Assembly (NCBI GenBank): GCA_014904845.1
Contig: MU119282.1
Coordinates: forward strand, 1-64,000
Direction of reading: 5' to 3'
Length of the DNA stretch: 64,000 nt
Origin: Acephala macrosclerotiorum
Taxonomy: Eukaryota; Ascomycota; Leotiomycetes; Helotiales; Mollisiaceae
Notes under the pieces: model-generated
What the model saw: the letters and a program-made list of their open reading frames with translations, nothing else
Told to the model about the DNA's origin: nothing
Databases searched by the model: none
In this document: positions 27,060 through 39,279 of the stretch, piece by piece
Position numbering within the stretch: the stretch's first letter is position 1
How the letters are laid out: every line of letters starts with the position of its first letter
Program-made: the position numbers and the translations under genes

Positions 27060-30000
27060 AAAATTAAATTAGAATATTTTTAATTATTATTCGAGTAATT
27101 ACGAAAAATTTAAAAAAATTTATTTTTAAAATATTAAATAAAATATAGTTTTTATGATTAAATTATTAATATTTATCGAAATATTAAAAAGTGTAATTTC
27201 GTATTATATAAATTTATTAGTATTTTTAAAAACGTTTATATTGAATTATATTTCGCAATTAATATTATAACGCGTTTACGTAAAATATAATAATATTTTA
27301 TTATTTTCGATTAAAATAAAAACGATAAAAACGAGTACGAAAAATATAATCAAAATTGAATTAATTATATATACGAAAAACGTAATAAAAAACAAAAATA
27401 AAAATAAAATTTTTTTTACGACGAATATCGTAAAAAACGTAAATATTAAAAAAAATTACATTAAAAAAAATATTATATTTGTAATAAATCGAAATATTAA
27501 TCAATAAAATATTTAATAAATAAATAATAATAAATTTACGATCGATTTCGATAATAAGTTCAATTTAAATTAAATCGAAATATTATTATTATTTATTATT
27601 AAAATTTTTCATAAATTACAAAAATATTAAAAATTTGAAAAATAAAAAAAAACAAAGTTTAATCAATTGTTTATAAATATAAAAATCGAGAATAAATATA
27701 ATTACTTTATTATAAAATTTGAAAAAATTAATAATACGTAAATAGTAATTATTTTAAATAATTAATTTATTTAATATTTTATTGTTACAATTTAAATTAA
27801 AATTTTTTTTTTTTTTTTTTTTCGAAAATCGATATTTATTAAAAGTTTTTCAAAGTATTATATCAAATAATAAAATTATTAAAATATCAATTATCGAATA
27901 ATTACAATTTTTAATATTGTAAAAACTTGATTATAAAATTTAATTTAATATATTAATAATCGAAATATATAAAATTCGATTTAAAAAAAAATATTATTAT
28001 TATAAAAAATTATTTATATTAATATTTCACTAAAAATTATTGTATTTTATATTATTTTTATAAATATATTATTTTTATTTTGTATTCAAAATATAAATAA
28101 TATAAATATAAAATTCGATAATTTTAAAAATATTTTAATTTAAAAAAATAAAATCGTTTTTATTATACGAAAATAAAAATATTTTTAAATATTATTATAT
28201 TAATCGAAAAAAAAATTAATTTAAAATTAATTTATTAATATCGAATTATATTAATTATATAAATACTTTGAATATTTATTAATACAACGTTTTATAAGAA
28301 TTTTTTAACGAGTTAATTATAATATAAATATTAAATATATTTAATATTTTATTAAATATATAAACAATTTTTTAAAAAAATTAAATTTATTTTATAAAAT
28401 AATTATAAGTTTAATTATTTAATTATTATTAACGTTTTATATTTAAATAGAAAACTAGTTTTATAAGTAATAAATTCGTTTATAACGCGAGAAAAAACTT
28501 TTTATTTATAGAATTTTAATAAAACGTTAAAATAATAATAATTGAAATCAAAAAAAATATTTATTGAAATTTATAATAATATAAAAAAATAAAAAAATAC
28601 TATATTTTATTACGTCGAGTTTATAAAATTATTCGTAATAAATTAAACGAAAAATAAATCGATAAAAAAATAATTTTATAAATAATAATTAAAATTGTAA
28701 ACGATTTAATAAAATTAAATAATATTGTATTTATATTATTAATTTTTAAAATTTATTTTAAAATGATTAGTAATAACGCGCTATTATAATTAATTATTAA
28801 AAAAATTGAAATAATTCGAATAATTATTAAAAAAATATATCGTTTATATATTAAACGTTAAATCAATAACGCGCTCATAATAAGAAATAATTCAAATACG
28901 AAATTTATATTAAGTTTATTAATTTTTTTAAATGTATACATTTAATAAAAAAAACGAATAAAAAAAATTATATTAATTATTAATAATTGATAATAAAATA
29001 TATACAATTAATATATTTTACGAATTAATTAATTTTCGATTTATAATTATTAAATTGTATTATATAAAAAAAGAAATATCGAAAGTTTAAAATAATAATT
29101 AAAACAACGATTAAAATTGTAATTAAAACGAAATTTTTATATTTTTTTCGTCGAACGAATTAAATAAAAAATTAATTTAATAATATAATTAAAAACGTTT
29201 AAAAAAATTATATAATAAAAATATATTTAATAAAAAACAATATTTTATTAAAAGTAATAATAAAAATTATAAAAATTTCAACGAATAATTTATTATTATT
29301 ATTATTATTAAAGAAATTGAGATTTTTATAATATTTATAATAAATAAATAAAAAATCGATATAGTATTTTTTTTGAAATTACGAAAAAAAAATACGATTA
29401 CAATTTTCGAGTAATTATTTAAAATATTACAAAAAAAAAATCGATAATTTAATTACAAAAAAAGTTTTCAATTTCGTTGAATACAATTTAATCGAATATA
29501 TTAAAATTCGTATTTTTAATTCGAGATTAATTAACGAGATTAAAAATAAAATTATTAATATTTTTTTACGAAAAATTAAAATTAATAATTTAAAAATATA
29601 ACGATAAAAAAAATATTGATTTTAATTCAATTTTTTATAATTTAACGAGTAAATTAACGAATAATTATTATTTTAATATTTTTTTTTAATTTAATTTAAA
29701 AATAAAAATATTAAAATATAATTTCGAAATATTATTTAAATTTATATATAATTAATAATATTTTTTTAACGATTTATATTAATACGTTTATTAAAAAAAA
29801 TTCGTTATTTGTATTTATTGAATATAATTATAATAATTTTAAAATTTTTATATAATATTATTAAAATAAAAATATATTAATAAATTACGTATTACAAATA
29901 TTATAAAAAAAAAAAATTTAATAATTATATCAATATACGATTTTTATTTTTTAATTACAATTATTAAAATATAAATTAATAATATATTTATATTAATAAA

Positions 30001-31092
30001 AAAAAAATTTATTTTTAAAAAAAAAAATTAATAATATTAAATTTTTAATTAAATTTAAAAAAAATTTAATTTTAAAAACGTTATTAATTTTCAATAAATA
30101 TATTTTAATTAAAAACGAAAATATAATTTATTTATAATAAAAAAAATTTAAAAAAAAAATTTAAATTAATAAATATTAAATATTAAAAATAATAAATTAA
30201 AAAAATTTATATTATTATAATTTATTAATTTGAAACAATTTTCGATTTATTTATTATTATTTAATATTAAAATTCAATAAAAAAAAATTATAATATTAAA
30301 TAAAAAATTGAAATAACAAATTAAAAATTTAAATTAAAAATTTAAATATATTATTTTCAATTTATTTATAATAAAATTTTTCATTTTTATTGATAATTTA
30401 TTTATAAATAATAAAAAATTCAAAATTTAAATTTTTTTTATTTATTACAATTTTATTAAAAATAAACGTATTATTAAAAATATTTTAATTTCGAAAATAT
30501 ATAATATAATAATCGTAATCGAATTTATTATTAATATAATTATTTAATAATTTGATTTTTTTAAAATTTCAATAATCGTTTATATAAATTTATATTTATT
30601 TTATAAATATTTAATCAAATTGAAAACAATTAAAAAAAAACGTTTTATAATTAATATTATAATTTTTTATTAATCGTATAAACGTAAAAAAATTATAAAA
30701 AATTCAATAAATTAATAATTAAAATAATTTAATAAAATTTTAAAAAAGTTTTTAAATACGAATTATTTTAAAATTCGAATAAAAAAATAAATTAAAAAAA
30801 AAACGATAAAAATAATATAAAAAATTAAAAAAAATATTTATTAAAAAAAAAAAAAAAAAGTTTTTATATTATATTTTAAAAGTTTTATTATTTGATTTAT
30901 AAAATTAAAAAAAAAAATTATTTTAATTTCAACGATTATAATTTTTAATAAATTTCGAGAATAATATTAATTTTATTATATGATTTTTATATTAAAATAT
31001 TAACGAGTTTTATATATTAATAAATTATAATAAAAAAAATTTTTTTATTTGATTAAATTAAATTATTTTTTATTATAAAAAAAAACTATTAA

Positions 31093-31298
31093 TATAAATA
31101 TAATAATAATTTAATAATTATATACAATATTAATTTTAAATAAATTAATATCGTTTTATTAAAATTAAAATTATATTTTTTTAATTTTTATACGTTTTTT
31201 TAAATAATTAATTATAATTTAATAAATACAATTAAAATTATTTTATATTTTCGTTTTTAATTTATTATTAATAATAAATATTTTTAATAATATTAATA
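31093..31298 (+). repeat. 3' LTR of outer element, fully mutated
   Basis: 206 bp partner of 7998-8203. In the first 90 bp essentially every difference from the 5' copy is C to T or G to A, as expected of RIP. Confidence 0.85.
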
Positions 31299-31873
31299 AT
31301 TAAATTATATTAAAATTTTTATATATTTAAATTATAAAAATAAATTAATTTAATTTAAAAAAATATTTTAAAAATTAAAAATCGAAAATAAAAATAATAT
31401 TATTATAAAACGTTATATAAATAATACTTTTTAAAATAATTATATAAATATATAAAAATATAAAAATACGAAAATATTATTATTAAAATAAAATAAAATA
31501 TTATTTAATTTTTTAATTAATTAATTTTATAATTTAATTATTATTATAAATTATAAAATAAAAAAATAAAAAATATTAAATTTAATTAAAATATTTAAAT
31601 ATAATAATTTAATTAATTTATTAAAAATTCGACGATTTTGTAATTTCGAAATAATATGTAATCGATTTAATAAAAAATATTAAAATTTCAATTTACGTTA
31701 TAATTATAATAAAAATTATTTATTAATACAAATTATATAAAACTTATAAATAAATTGAAATTTAATTAAATTTTATTAAATTTTAAATTTTAAACGATTT
31801 TATTAATTCGTTATTACGCAAATCAATAAAATATAATCGCACTTAGTAAAAATAACGATCGCAAAACTCTTCT
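31299..31873. repeat. inverted copy of a dispersed AT-rich repeat
   Basis: 31,620-31,850 is the reverse complement of sequence at 960-1215 and 38,770-39,030. It is less mutated at its right end (AATCGCACTTAGTAAAAATAACG), where the other copies have T for C and A for G. 31,299-31,620 is featureless AT-rich DNA. Confidence 0.6.
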
Positions 31874-32370
31874 TAAGTGCGCTTCTGCCTTAGGCACTAA
31901 GGCCGGCAACCGCTCCGGTGAGAAACATCAAAACTCTCTAAGTGCGTTTCTGCCTTAGGCATTAAGGCACTTACTTAGTGCTGGATATCTCTATAGTTGC
32001 GCAGCTTTCGAGGGAGGTCCCAGGGGGTCTCCCCCTGGTAAATAACTTTCTATAATTAATTGAATCGATCGTAGTAGCTAAATATAAGACGGGGGTCCTA
32101 AGGGGTGTCCCCCTGGAGTGTTCTTTTGGTGGGAGGCTCTGCCGGAAGTGCGTTTCTGCCTTAGGCATTAAGGCACATAAATGTTGGAATTGCTGCGCAG
32201 CTCTCGAGGGAGGTCCCAGGGGGTCTCCCCCTGGAATTATATGTTAAATAAAGTGATTCAAATTGATTAAATCTATCGTAACAATTAAATATAAAAGGCG
32301 AGAGTCTCAAAAAGTGTTCCCTTGGTAATATAAGACTTCGTAATACGTTTTTACTTTAGATACTAAAGAG
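31874..32370. repeat. structured tandem repeat islet, about 200-bp period
   Basis: A GC-balanced islet in AT-rich DNA. A 28-bp word (AAGTGCGTTTCTGCCTTAGG...TTAAGGCAC) occurs at 31,874, 31,940 and 32,146, and in mutated form at about 32,340. A second block (TGCGCAGCT...CGAGGGAGG) occurs at 31,998 and 32,194. Hairpins recur: TGCCTTA/TAAGGCA with loop GGCAT, and CCAGGGGG/CCCCCTGG with loop TCT (about 32,019 and 32,218). No ORF is convincing. The last unit carries C-to-T and G-to-A changes, so decay increases to the right. Confidence 0.75.
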
Positions 32371-32860
32371 TTTATTAATTTATCGATTTTTATCGTTCGA
32401 TAGAATTTGAAATTCTATTTCAATTTCAAATTCTTATAAAACGCTTAAATTAAAAGTTTTTAATTTAGAATTTAAAATAAAAATAAATTAAATAAATTAT
32501 TAAAATTTTAATTTTTATAATTTTTTATAAAAACGTTTTTATAAAATTTATAAAAATTTTAATTTTAATAATTTATTTATATTTTAAATTTTAAATTTTA
32601 AATTTTTTTTTATATAAAATTATTATAATAAATTTAATTAATTTAAATTATTTTTTTTAATATATATTTTAAAAAAAAATTATATAATTAAATTTTTAAA
32701 TATTTTAATATTTTTTATTAAAAAAAAAACGTTTAATAAATTTAATTATTATTTTAATTTATTATAATTTATATTATAAAAATTTATTAATTAATTTTAT
32801 ATTAATTTTTATATTCGAATATTTATAATATAATATTTTTTAAAACGAAAAATATATTAT
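32371..32860. other. AT-rich DNA, nothing recognised
   Basis: Mutated AT-rich sequence between the hairpin islet and the next LTR; no feature seen. Confidence 0.6.
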
Positions 32861-35800
32861 TATAATTATATTTATATAATATTTATATATAATTTAAAAT
32901 CGTATATAATTAATATTATTTTATTTTTATATTTTTTTTTTAAATAATTTTAATTAATTATAAATTAATATATATATTAAAATTTTTATATTTTTATATA
33001 TATATTTAAATCGTATTATTAATAATAATTATTTTTAATTATAAATTAATAAAAATTTATTAAAAAAAACAAAATATAATAAATTAAAAATATTAATAAA
33101 TTTATTATAAAAAATATTAAAAAATTTCAATCGAATATTATTAAATATTATTAAATTATAAAAAAATTTATTTGTATTTTTCAAAGTCTTCTAAAATCTA
33201 TTTTTAGTGCCAGAGCTGGACCAGTGGCGCTAGTAGAGCGCAAGCACGTGCCACTAAGTAGTCCGTGCGAGAACACCAAAAATCTCGGCTGCAGTCGGTT
33301 AAGTGCGGCCCTTAAGGCTCTGCAGCCCTTTTATCTACTTATCTACTTACCTACTTACCTACGTAGCTACGCACTACTGCTACTCGTATTTCAGCTTTCC
33401 AAAGCAAACTTTGTAAAATAAATCGATTAAACGACTTAAATTAATCAATTGTAGTGAGTTGATAGAGTGGTAGACTTTCGAGTACTATCTGTACACGAGA
33501 ACACTAAAAAATCGGCACTAAAATGCGGCCGCTAGATTGCCGCAAATGAGTCATCAAAAAAATACTAAAAATAATTTTTGCGATAATTTCAATTGCTTGC
33601 ATTATAATAACTATTAATCGAATTCTTAAAAAAAAAAAATTATTAAAATACGTTTAATTAATTTTATAAAAATATTAAAAAATATTAAAATTTTTATAAA
33701 TAATTTAATTTAATAACGTCGATTTAATTTTTTTAACGTTATTATAATATTATTATAATATTATTAGTTTTGTAAATATTAATAGTAATTGATTAATATT
33801 ATAATAATATCGTAATAATATTAAATTTAATTTAATAATTTTTTATTAATATTTAAATTTATATTTATTATATAAAATAATATTATTTTATAAAAAATTC
33901 GATTATATAATTAATTAAATTATTATATTTATTATTTATAAAATTTAAATAAAATAGTAATCGATATATTTATTATATTTAATATTAAATATTATAAATA
34001 AAATAAATATATAAATTATATTATATAAAAATATTTTATAAAAATAAAAAATATAATTATTAAAAAATAAATTATTATAAATAAAATAAAAATATTATAA
34101 ATAAATTAAAAAAAAAATTATTTTTATAATTATAATATTTTTAAATTTTAAATATTTTAAATATATAATTTTATTAATTAATATATTCGATTAAATAATA
34201 ATTTTTAATATTTATAAAATATATTAATAAAAAATTATTTAATATTTTTTATATTAAATTATTAAAAAATTAATATAATAAAATATTTTTTATTATATTT
34301 AAAAATTGTACGAATTTATTTTATTACGATAAAATTATAAAAAGAAATTATAATTTAATAATAATAATAAATAGAATTTAAATATATTTAAAACGAATAA
34401 AAATTAATAATTGTATATATTTTTATAAAAAAAATTATATTATTATAAATTATTATTATTAATTAATTGAAAATTAAATTAAAATATTTTTAATTATTTT
34501 TCGATTAATTTTAATAAATTTAATATAATTTATCAAATAAATATTATACAAAATATAATTTTCGAGATTAAATTATTAATATTTATAAAAATATTAAAAA
34601 ATATAATTTTATATTTTATAAATTTATAAATACGTTCGAAATTATTTATATTAAATTATAATTCGTAATCGATATTATAATACGTTTATAAAAAACGTAA
34701 TAATACAATAATAATCTCAATTATAATTTTTAAAAAAATAAAAAAAATAATAATAAAATCGATTAAAATTAAATTAATCGAAAATATAAAAAACGTAATA
34801 AAAAATATAAATATAAATTAATTTTAATTTTTTGATTTTTTCGATTTAATAAAAAAAATAAAAAACTATTTTAAAATAATAATAATTATCGTACGAATTA
34901 TAATTATTAAAAAAAATTTTATTAAAAAAAATATTATATTTATAATAAATTAAATTGTTAATTAATAAAATATATAATAAAAAAACGATAATAAATATAT
35001 TTTAAATTTTAATAATACGTTTAATATATTATTAAAGTTTTTTCGTTAAATATAAAAATATAAAAAAATTTTTAAAAAACGATAAAATCGAGAAAATTAA
35101 TTAATTATTAATAAATATAAAAATAAAAAACGAAATTAAAATTTATTTTATTAAATTTAAAAAAATTAATAATATTTAAATAATAATTATTTTAAACGAT
35201 TAATTTATTTATTATATTATTATAAAAAAAATATATTTAATTTATTATTATAATAATTCGATAAAAATTTAATATTTATATTTGAAAATTATTATTCGTT
35301 TAAAATTTTTCAAAAAATTATATTAAATAATAAAATTGTAAAAATATTAATTATCGATTAATTATAATTTCGAGTACTATAAAAAATTAATAATAAAATT
35401 TAATTAAACGTATTAATAATTAGCGTTTATAAAATTCGATTTAATAAAAAAATTATATTATCGTAAAAAATAATTCAAATTAATACGTTTTTAAATATTA
35501 TAATATTTTATATTATTTTTATTTTATATTTAAAATATAAATAAAATAAAAATAAAATTCGATAATTTTAAAACCGTTTTAATTCAAAAAAATAAAATTG
35601 TTTTAATTATATAAAAATAAAATTATTTATAAATATTATTATATTAATAAAAAAAATTTAATTTGAAATTATTTTATTAAAATCGAATTACGATAATTAT
35701 ATTAATAATTCGATTATTTATTAATATAATATTTATTAAAAAAGTTTTAATATACAAATTATAATATAAATATTAAATATATTTAATATTTTATTAAATA

Positions 35801-38470
35801 TTATTATTATTATTAATATTTTATATTTAAATAAAAAATTAATTTTATAAATAATAAATTTAATAATAATATTTCAAAAAATTAAATTTTTGAAAAATAT
35901 ATTTATAAAAATAATATAAAATATTTTTCGAATATATTAAATTATTTCGTTTATAATATAAAAAAAATAAAAAAATATTATATTTTATTATAATAAATTT
36001 ACGAAATTATTCGAGATAAATTCGTTAATAAATAAATTAATAAAAAATTGATTTTATAAATAGTAATTAAAATAATAAACGATTTAATAAAATTAAATAA
36101 AATTGTATTAATATTATTAATTTTTGAAATATATTATTTTTATTAATAATTAAAAAAAACTATATAAATTATTAGTAATAAACGAAAAAATATATATAAT
36201 CAATATATTTTATAAATTGATTAAATTTTATTCGACGATAATTAAATCGTATTATATAAAAAAAATGTTTTATAAGAAGATTATTAATAAAAAAATATTT
36301 TTTATATTTTTTTTATTTAATAAATTAAATTGAAAAAATTCAAACAATAAATTATTAATAAAATAACGTAATTGAAAACGATCGAAAGAATTATATAATA
36401 ATAAAAAAATATTTAATAAAAAATTATAATGAAATAAATATTATTAATTTATTAAAAACGAAAACGATAATAAAAATCTTAATAATATATTTATTATTAT
36501 TATTAAAAATAAAAATGAAATATTTATAACGTTTATAATAAATAAAAAAAAAATCGATAAAAATTTTTTATTATAATTATAAAAAGAAAACGTAATTATT
36601 ACGTTTGAAATATTATTTGAAAATTTTTAATAAAAAGAAATTAATAATTTGATTATAAAAAAAGTTTTTTAATTCGTTAAATTCGATTTTATTAAATACG
36701 TTAAAATTCGTATATTTAATTTAAAATTAATTAATAAAATTAAAAGTAAAATTATTAATAATTTGTATAAAAAATTAAAATTAATAATTTAAAATTATAA
36801 CGATAAAAAAAAATATAATTTTAATACAATTTTCGATTATTTAAAAAATTAATCAATAAATTATTATTGTATTAATATTTTTTTTAATTTAATTTTTAAA
36901 TAAAATAATTAAAATATAATTTTATAATATTATATAAATATATATATAATCGATAATTAATTTTTAATAATTAATATTTGTATATTTATTAAAATAAATT
37001 TATTATTTTTATTTATTAAATATTATTATATAAAATAATAAAAACAAAAATATATTAATAAATTATATACTATAAATATTACAAAAAAAAATTATTAATA
37101 ATTACGTTTATATACGATTTTTGTTTTTTGATTACGATCGAAAAAAAAATATTTAATATTATTAAAATACAAATAAATAATATGTTTATATTAATAAAAA
37201 AAAATATTTTAATCTCGAAAAAAATTAATTCAAAAAAATAAAATTTATAATAAAAATTAAAATAATTTTTATACTAGAAATTTTATTAATTTTTAATAAA
37301 TACATATTAATTTAATATAAAAAAATAATTTAATTATAATAAAAAAATTAAAATAAAAAATTTAAACTAATAAATTTCAAATTATTAAATATATAAATTA
37401 AATATAAAAAATAATATATTTGAAATATTTATATTATTATAAATTTGTTAATAATAAAAATTTTTATTTTTATCGATAAATCGTTTATAAATAATAAAAA
37501 TTTTAATTTTTAAATTAAATATAAAATTATTTTTACGAATAAAAATAAAAAAAATAATAAAAAATTCGAAATTAAATTTTTTTTTATTTATTATAATTTT
37601 ATTAAAAATAAACGAATTATAAAAAGTATACTAATTTTAAAAATTTGTAAAATAATAAAAAAAATTAATATAATAATAATAATAATTAAATTTATTATAA
37701 ATATAATTATAAAATAATTCGTTTTTCTTAATATTTTAATAATTATATATATTTATTTTACGAGTATTTAATTAAATTTAAAACGATTAAAAAAACGTTT
37801 AATAATCGATATTATAATTTTATAATAATTATACAAACGAAAAAAATTATAAAAAATTTAATAATTTAATAAATATTATAATAAAATTAATTTTTAATAA
37901 AATTTAAATACTAATTATTTTAAAATACGAATAAAAAAATAAATAAATAAAAAATATTTATTTTTATTATTATTATTATTTAAAATTTTAAATTAAAAAT
38001 AAATTTTTTTTTTAAATTTAAAATTTATAAAGTTTAACGAATTTTAAAAATAATATTAATAAATTAATATTATTTTTAATATTTAATTATATAATTTTAT
38101 TTTTTTAATATTTTTTATTCGTATTAAAATTAATAAATTTTATATATTTATAATATATAATAAAAAAAATTTATTCGTTTAAATTATTAAAAATAATAAC
38201 GTTTTTATTATAAAAAAAAATTATTAATATTAAAATAAATATTATATAATATTTACGTACGATTCGAAATTATGTATAATTAATATTATTTTATTTTTAT
38301 TTTCGAAATAAAAAAAATTTATTTCGAATTTTATTTTTTAAATAATTTTAATTAATTATAAATTAATACGTATATTAAAATTTAAAAAAAGATTTTATAT
38401 ACGTTTAAATCGTATTATTAATAACGTAATATTTTTAATATAATATTAATAATTTTTATAATCGAAATTT
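32861..38470 (+). mobile_element. second copy of the outer-type copia element, heavily mutated
   Basis: Direct repeats at about 32,861-33,060 and 38,236-38,470 look like its LTRs: they share GTATAATTAATATTATTTTA and AAATCGTATTATTAATAA. The ends are approximate because composition is extreme and the left copy has a deletion of about 25 bp. The interior aligns with the outer element at 27,060-31,090, including the degraded RT block near 36,710-36,850. A GC-balanced islet (33,185-33,600) sits between the left LTR and the interior. All frames are destroyed. Confidence 0.6.
33185..33600. repeat. unmutated islet with internal duplication, SINE-like at best
   Basis: GC-balanced sequence inserted inside the second copia copy. 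A module CGAGAACAC-Y-AAAAATC with a nearby TGCGGCC occurs twice, at about 33,269-33,310 and 33,495-33,530. A stretch at 33,228-33,262 can fold (AGTGGC...GCCACT, with an inner GCGC/GCGC). At 33,333-33,370 there is a CTAC/TTAC tetranucleotide run. Weak resemblance to Pol III A and B boxes was noted but does not meet consensus. No protein-coding frame is supported. Confidence 0.5.
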
Positions 38471-39040
38471 TTTAAAATATTAACGAATTTATATTATAAA
38501 TATAATTATATTTTATTAATTTATTTAATAACGAATTAATAAAATTATTTAAAATTTAGTATAATTTTTTTTTAAATTATATATTATAAATATTTTTAAA
38601 AAATAATAAAAATATATAAAAATAAATTTATATTTTTATTTTTAATTTATTAAAAAAAAAATTTATTCGACGTATATTTTATTTTATAAATTTCGTAAAA
38701 ACGTATTTATTATAAAATTTTATATTAAAAAAAACTTTTTAAATTTTTTTTTAAAAATTTTACGATTATTATTTTTATTAAATATAATTATATTTTATTA
38801 ATTTATATAATAATAAAATAATTTAAAATTTAAAATTTAAAAATATTTAATTAAATTTTATACAATTTAAATTAATTAATTATAATTATAAAATCGTCGA
38901 ATTTTTAAATAAATCAATCAAATTACTATATTTAAATACTTTGATTAAATTTGAATAAAATCGTTTATTGTTAAAATATTAATATTACGTATATAAAATA
39001 AAAATTAATATTAATTTTTAAATTAAACAAATAATTTTGT
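38471..39040. repeat. AT-rich DNA with a dispersed repeat copy
   Basis: 38,770-39,030 aligns in the same orientation with 960-1215. They share TATTTTATTAATTTATATAA and then TTTAAAATTTAAAATTTAA, with a 9-bp deletion here. A shorter copy lies at 38,500-38,580. Confidence 0.6.
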
Positions 39041-39166
39041 ATATTTTATATATTTTATATATTTTATATATTTTATATATTTTATATATTTNNNNNNNNN
39101 NTATATTTTATATATTTTATATATTTTATATATTTTATATATTTTATATATTTATATATCTTTTGT
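39041..39166. repeat. 9-bp minisatellite containing an assembly gap
   Basis: Tandem TATATTTTA units. Ten N at 39,092-39,101 mark a scaffold gap, so the true array length is unknown. Confidence 0.95.
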
Positions 39167-39279
39167 AAGGCTTTTATAACATTTATAAAAGGACTTATAA
39201 GTAAAAGAATAATATATCCTCACTTATAGAGATCCCATGGATAGGGGAAAATCTTGAAACCCCACCCTATGGGGGCTTC

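Larger units (their letters stand above)
7998..31298 (+). mobile_element. outer Ty1/copia-type LTR retrotransposon, interrupted by nested elements
   Basis: Two 206-bp direct repeats (7998-8203 and 31093-31298) bound the element. They start TG or its mutated form and end TA, consistent with an original TG...CA. Both are flanked by ATTAA (7993-7997 and 31299-31303), a possible 5-bp target duplication, though weak evidence in such AT-rich DNA. Its own interior is 8204-9683 and 27060-31092; the rest is nested. A degraded reverse-transcriptase block near 29,500-29,650 still reads RIFNSR...INEIK, as in fungal copia RT. All frames are broken. A related copy lies at 32.9-38.5 kb, and the two interiors align (for example 27,130 with 34,550, and 29,290 with 36,490). 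Confidence 0.8.

Noticed and set aside
33440..33515. tRNA-like stretch (GTTGATAGAGTGGTAGACT... CACGAGAACAC)
   Set aside because: A and B boxes deviate from consensus and I could not fold a cloverleaf; kept only as a weak SINE-like note.
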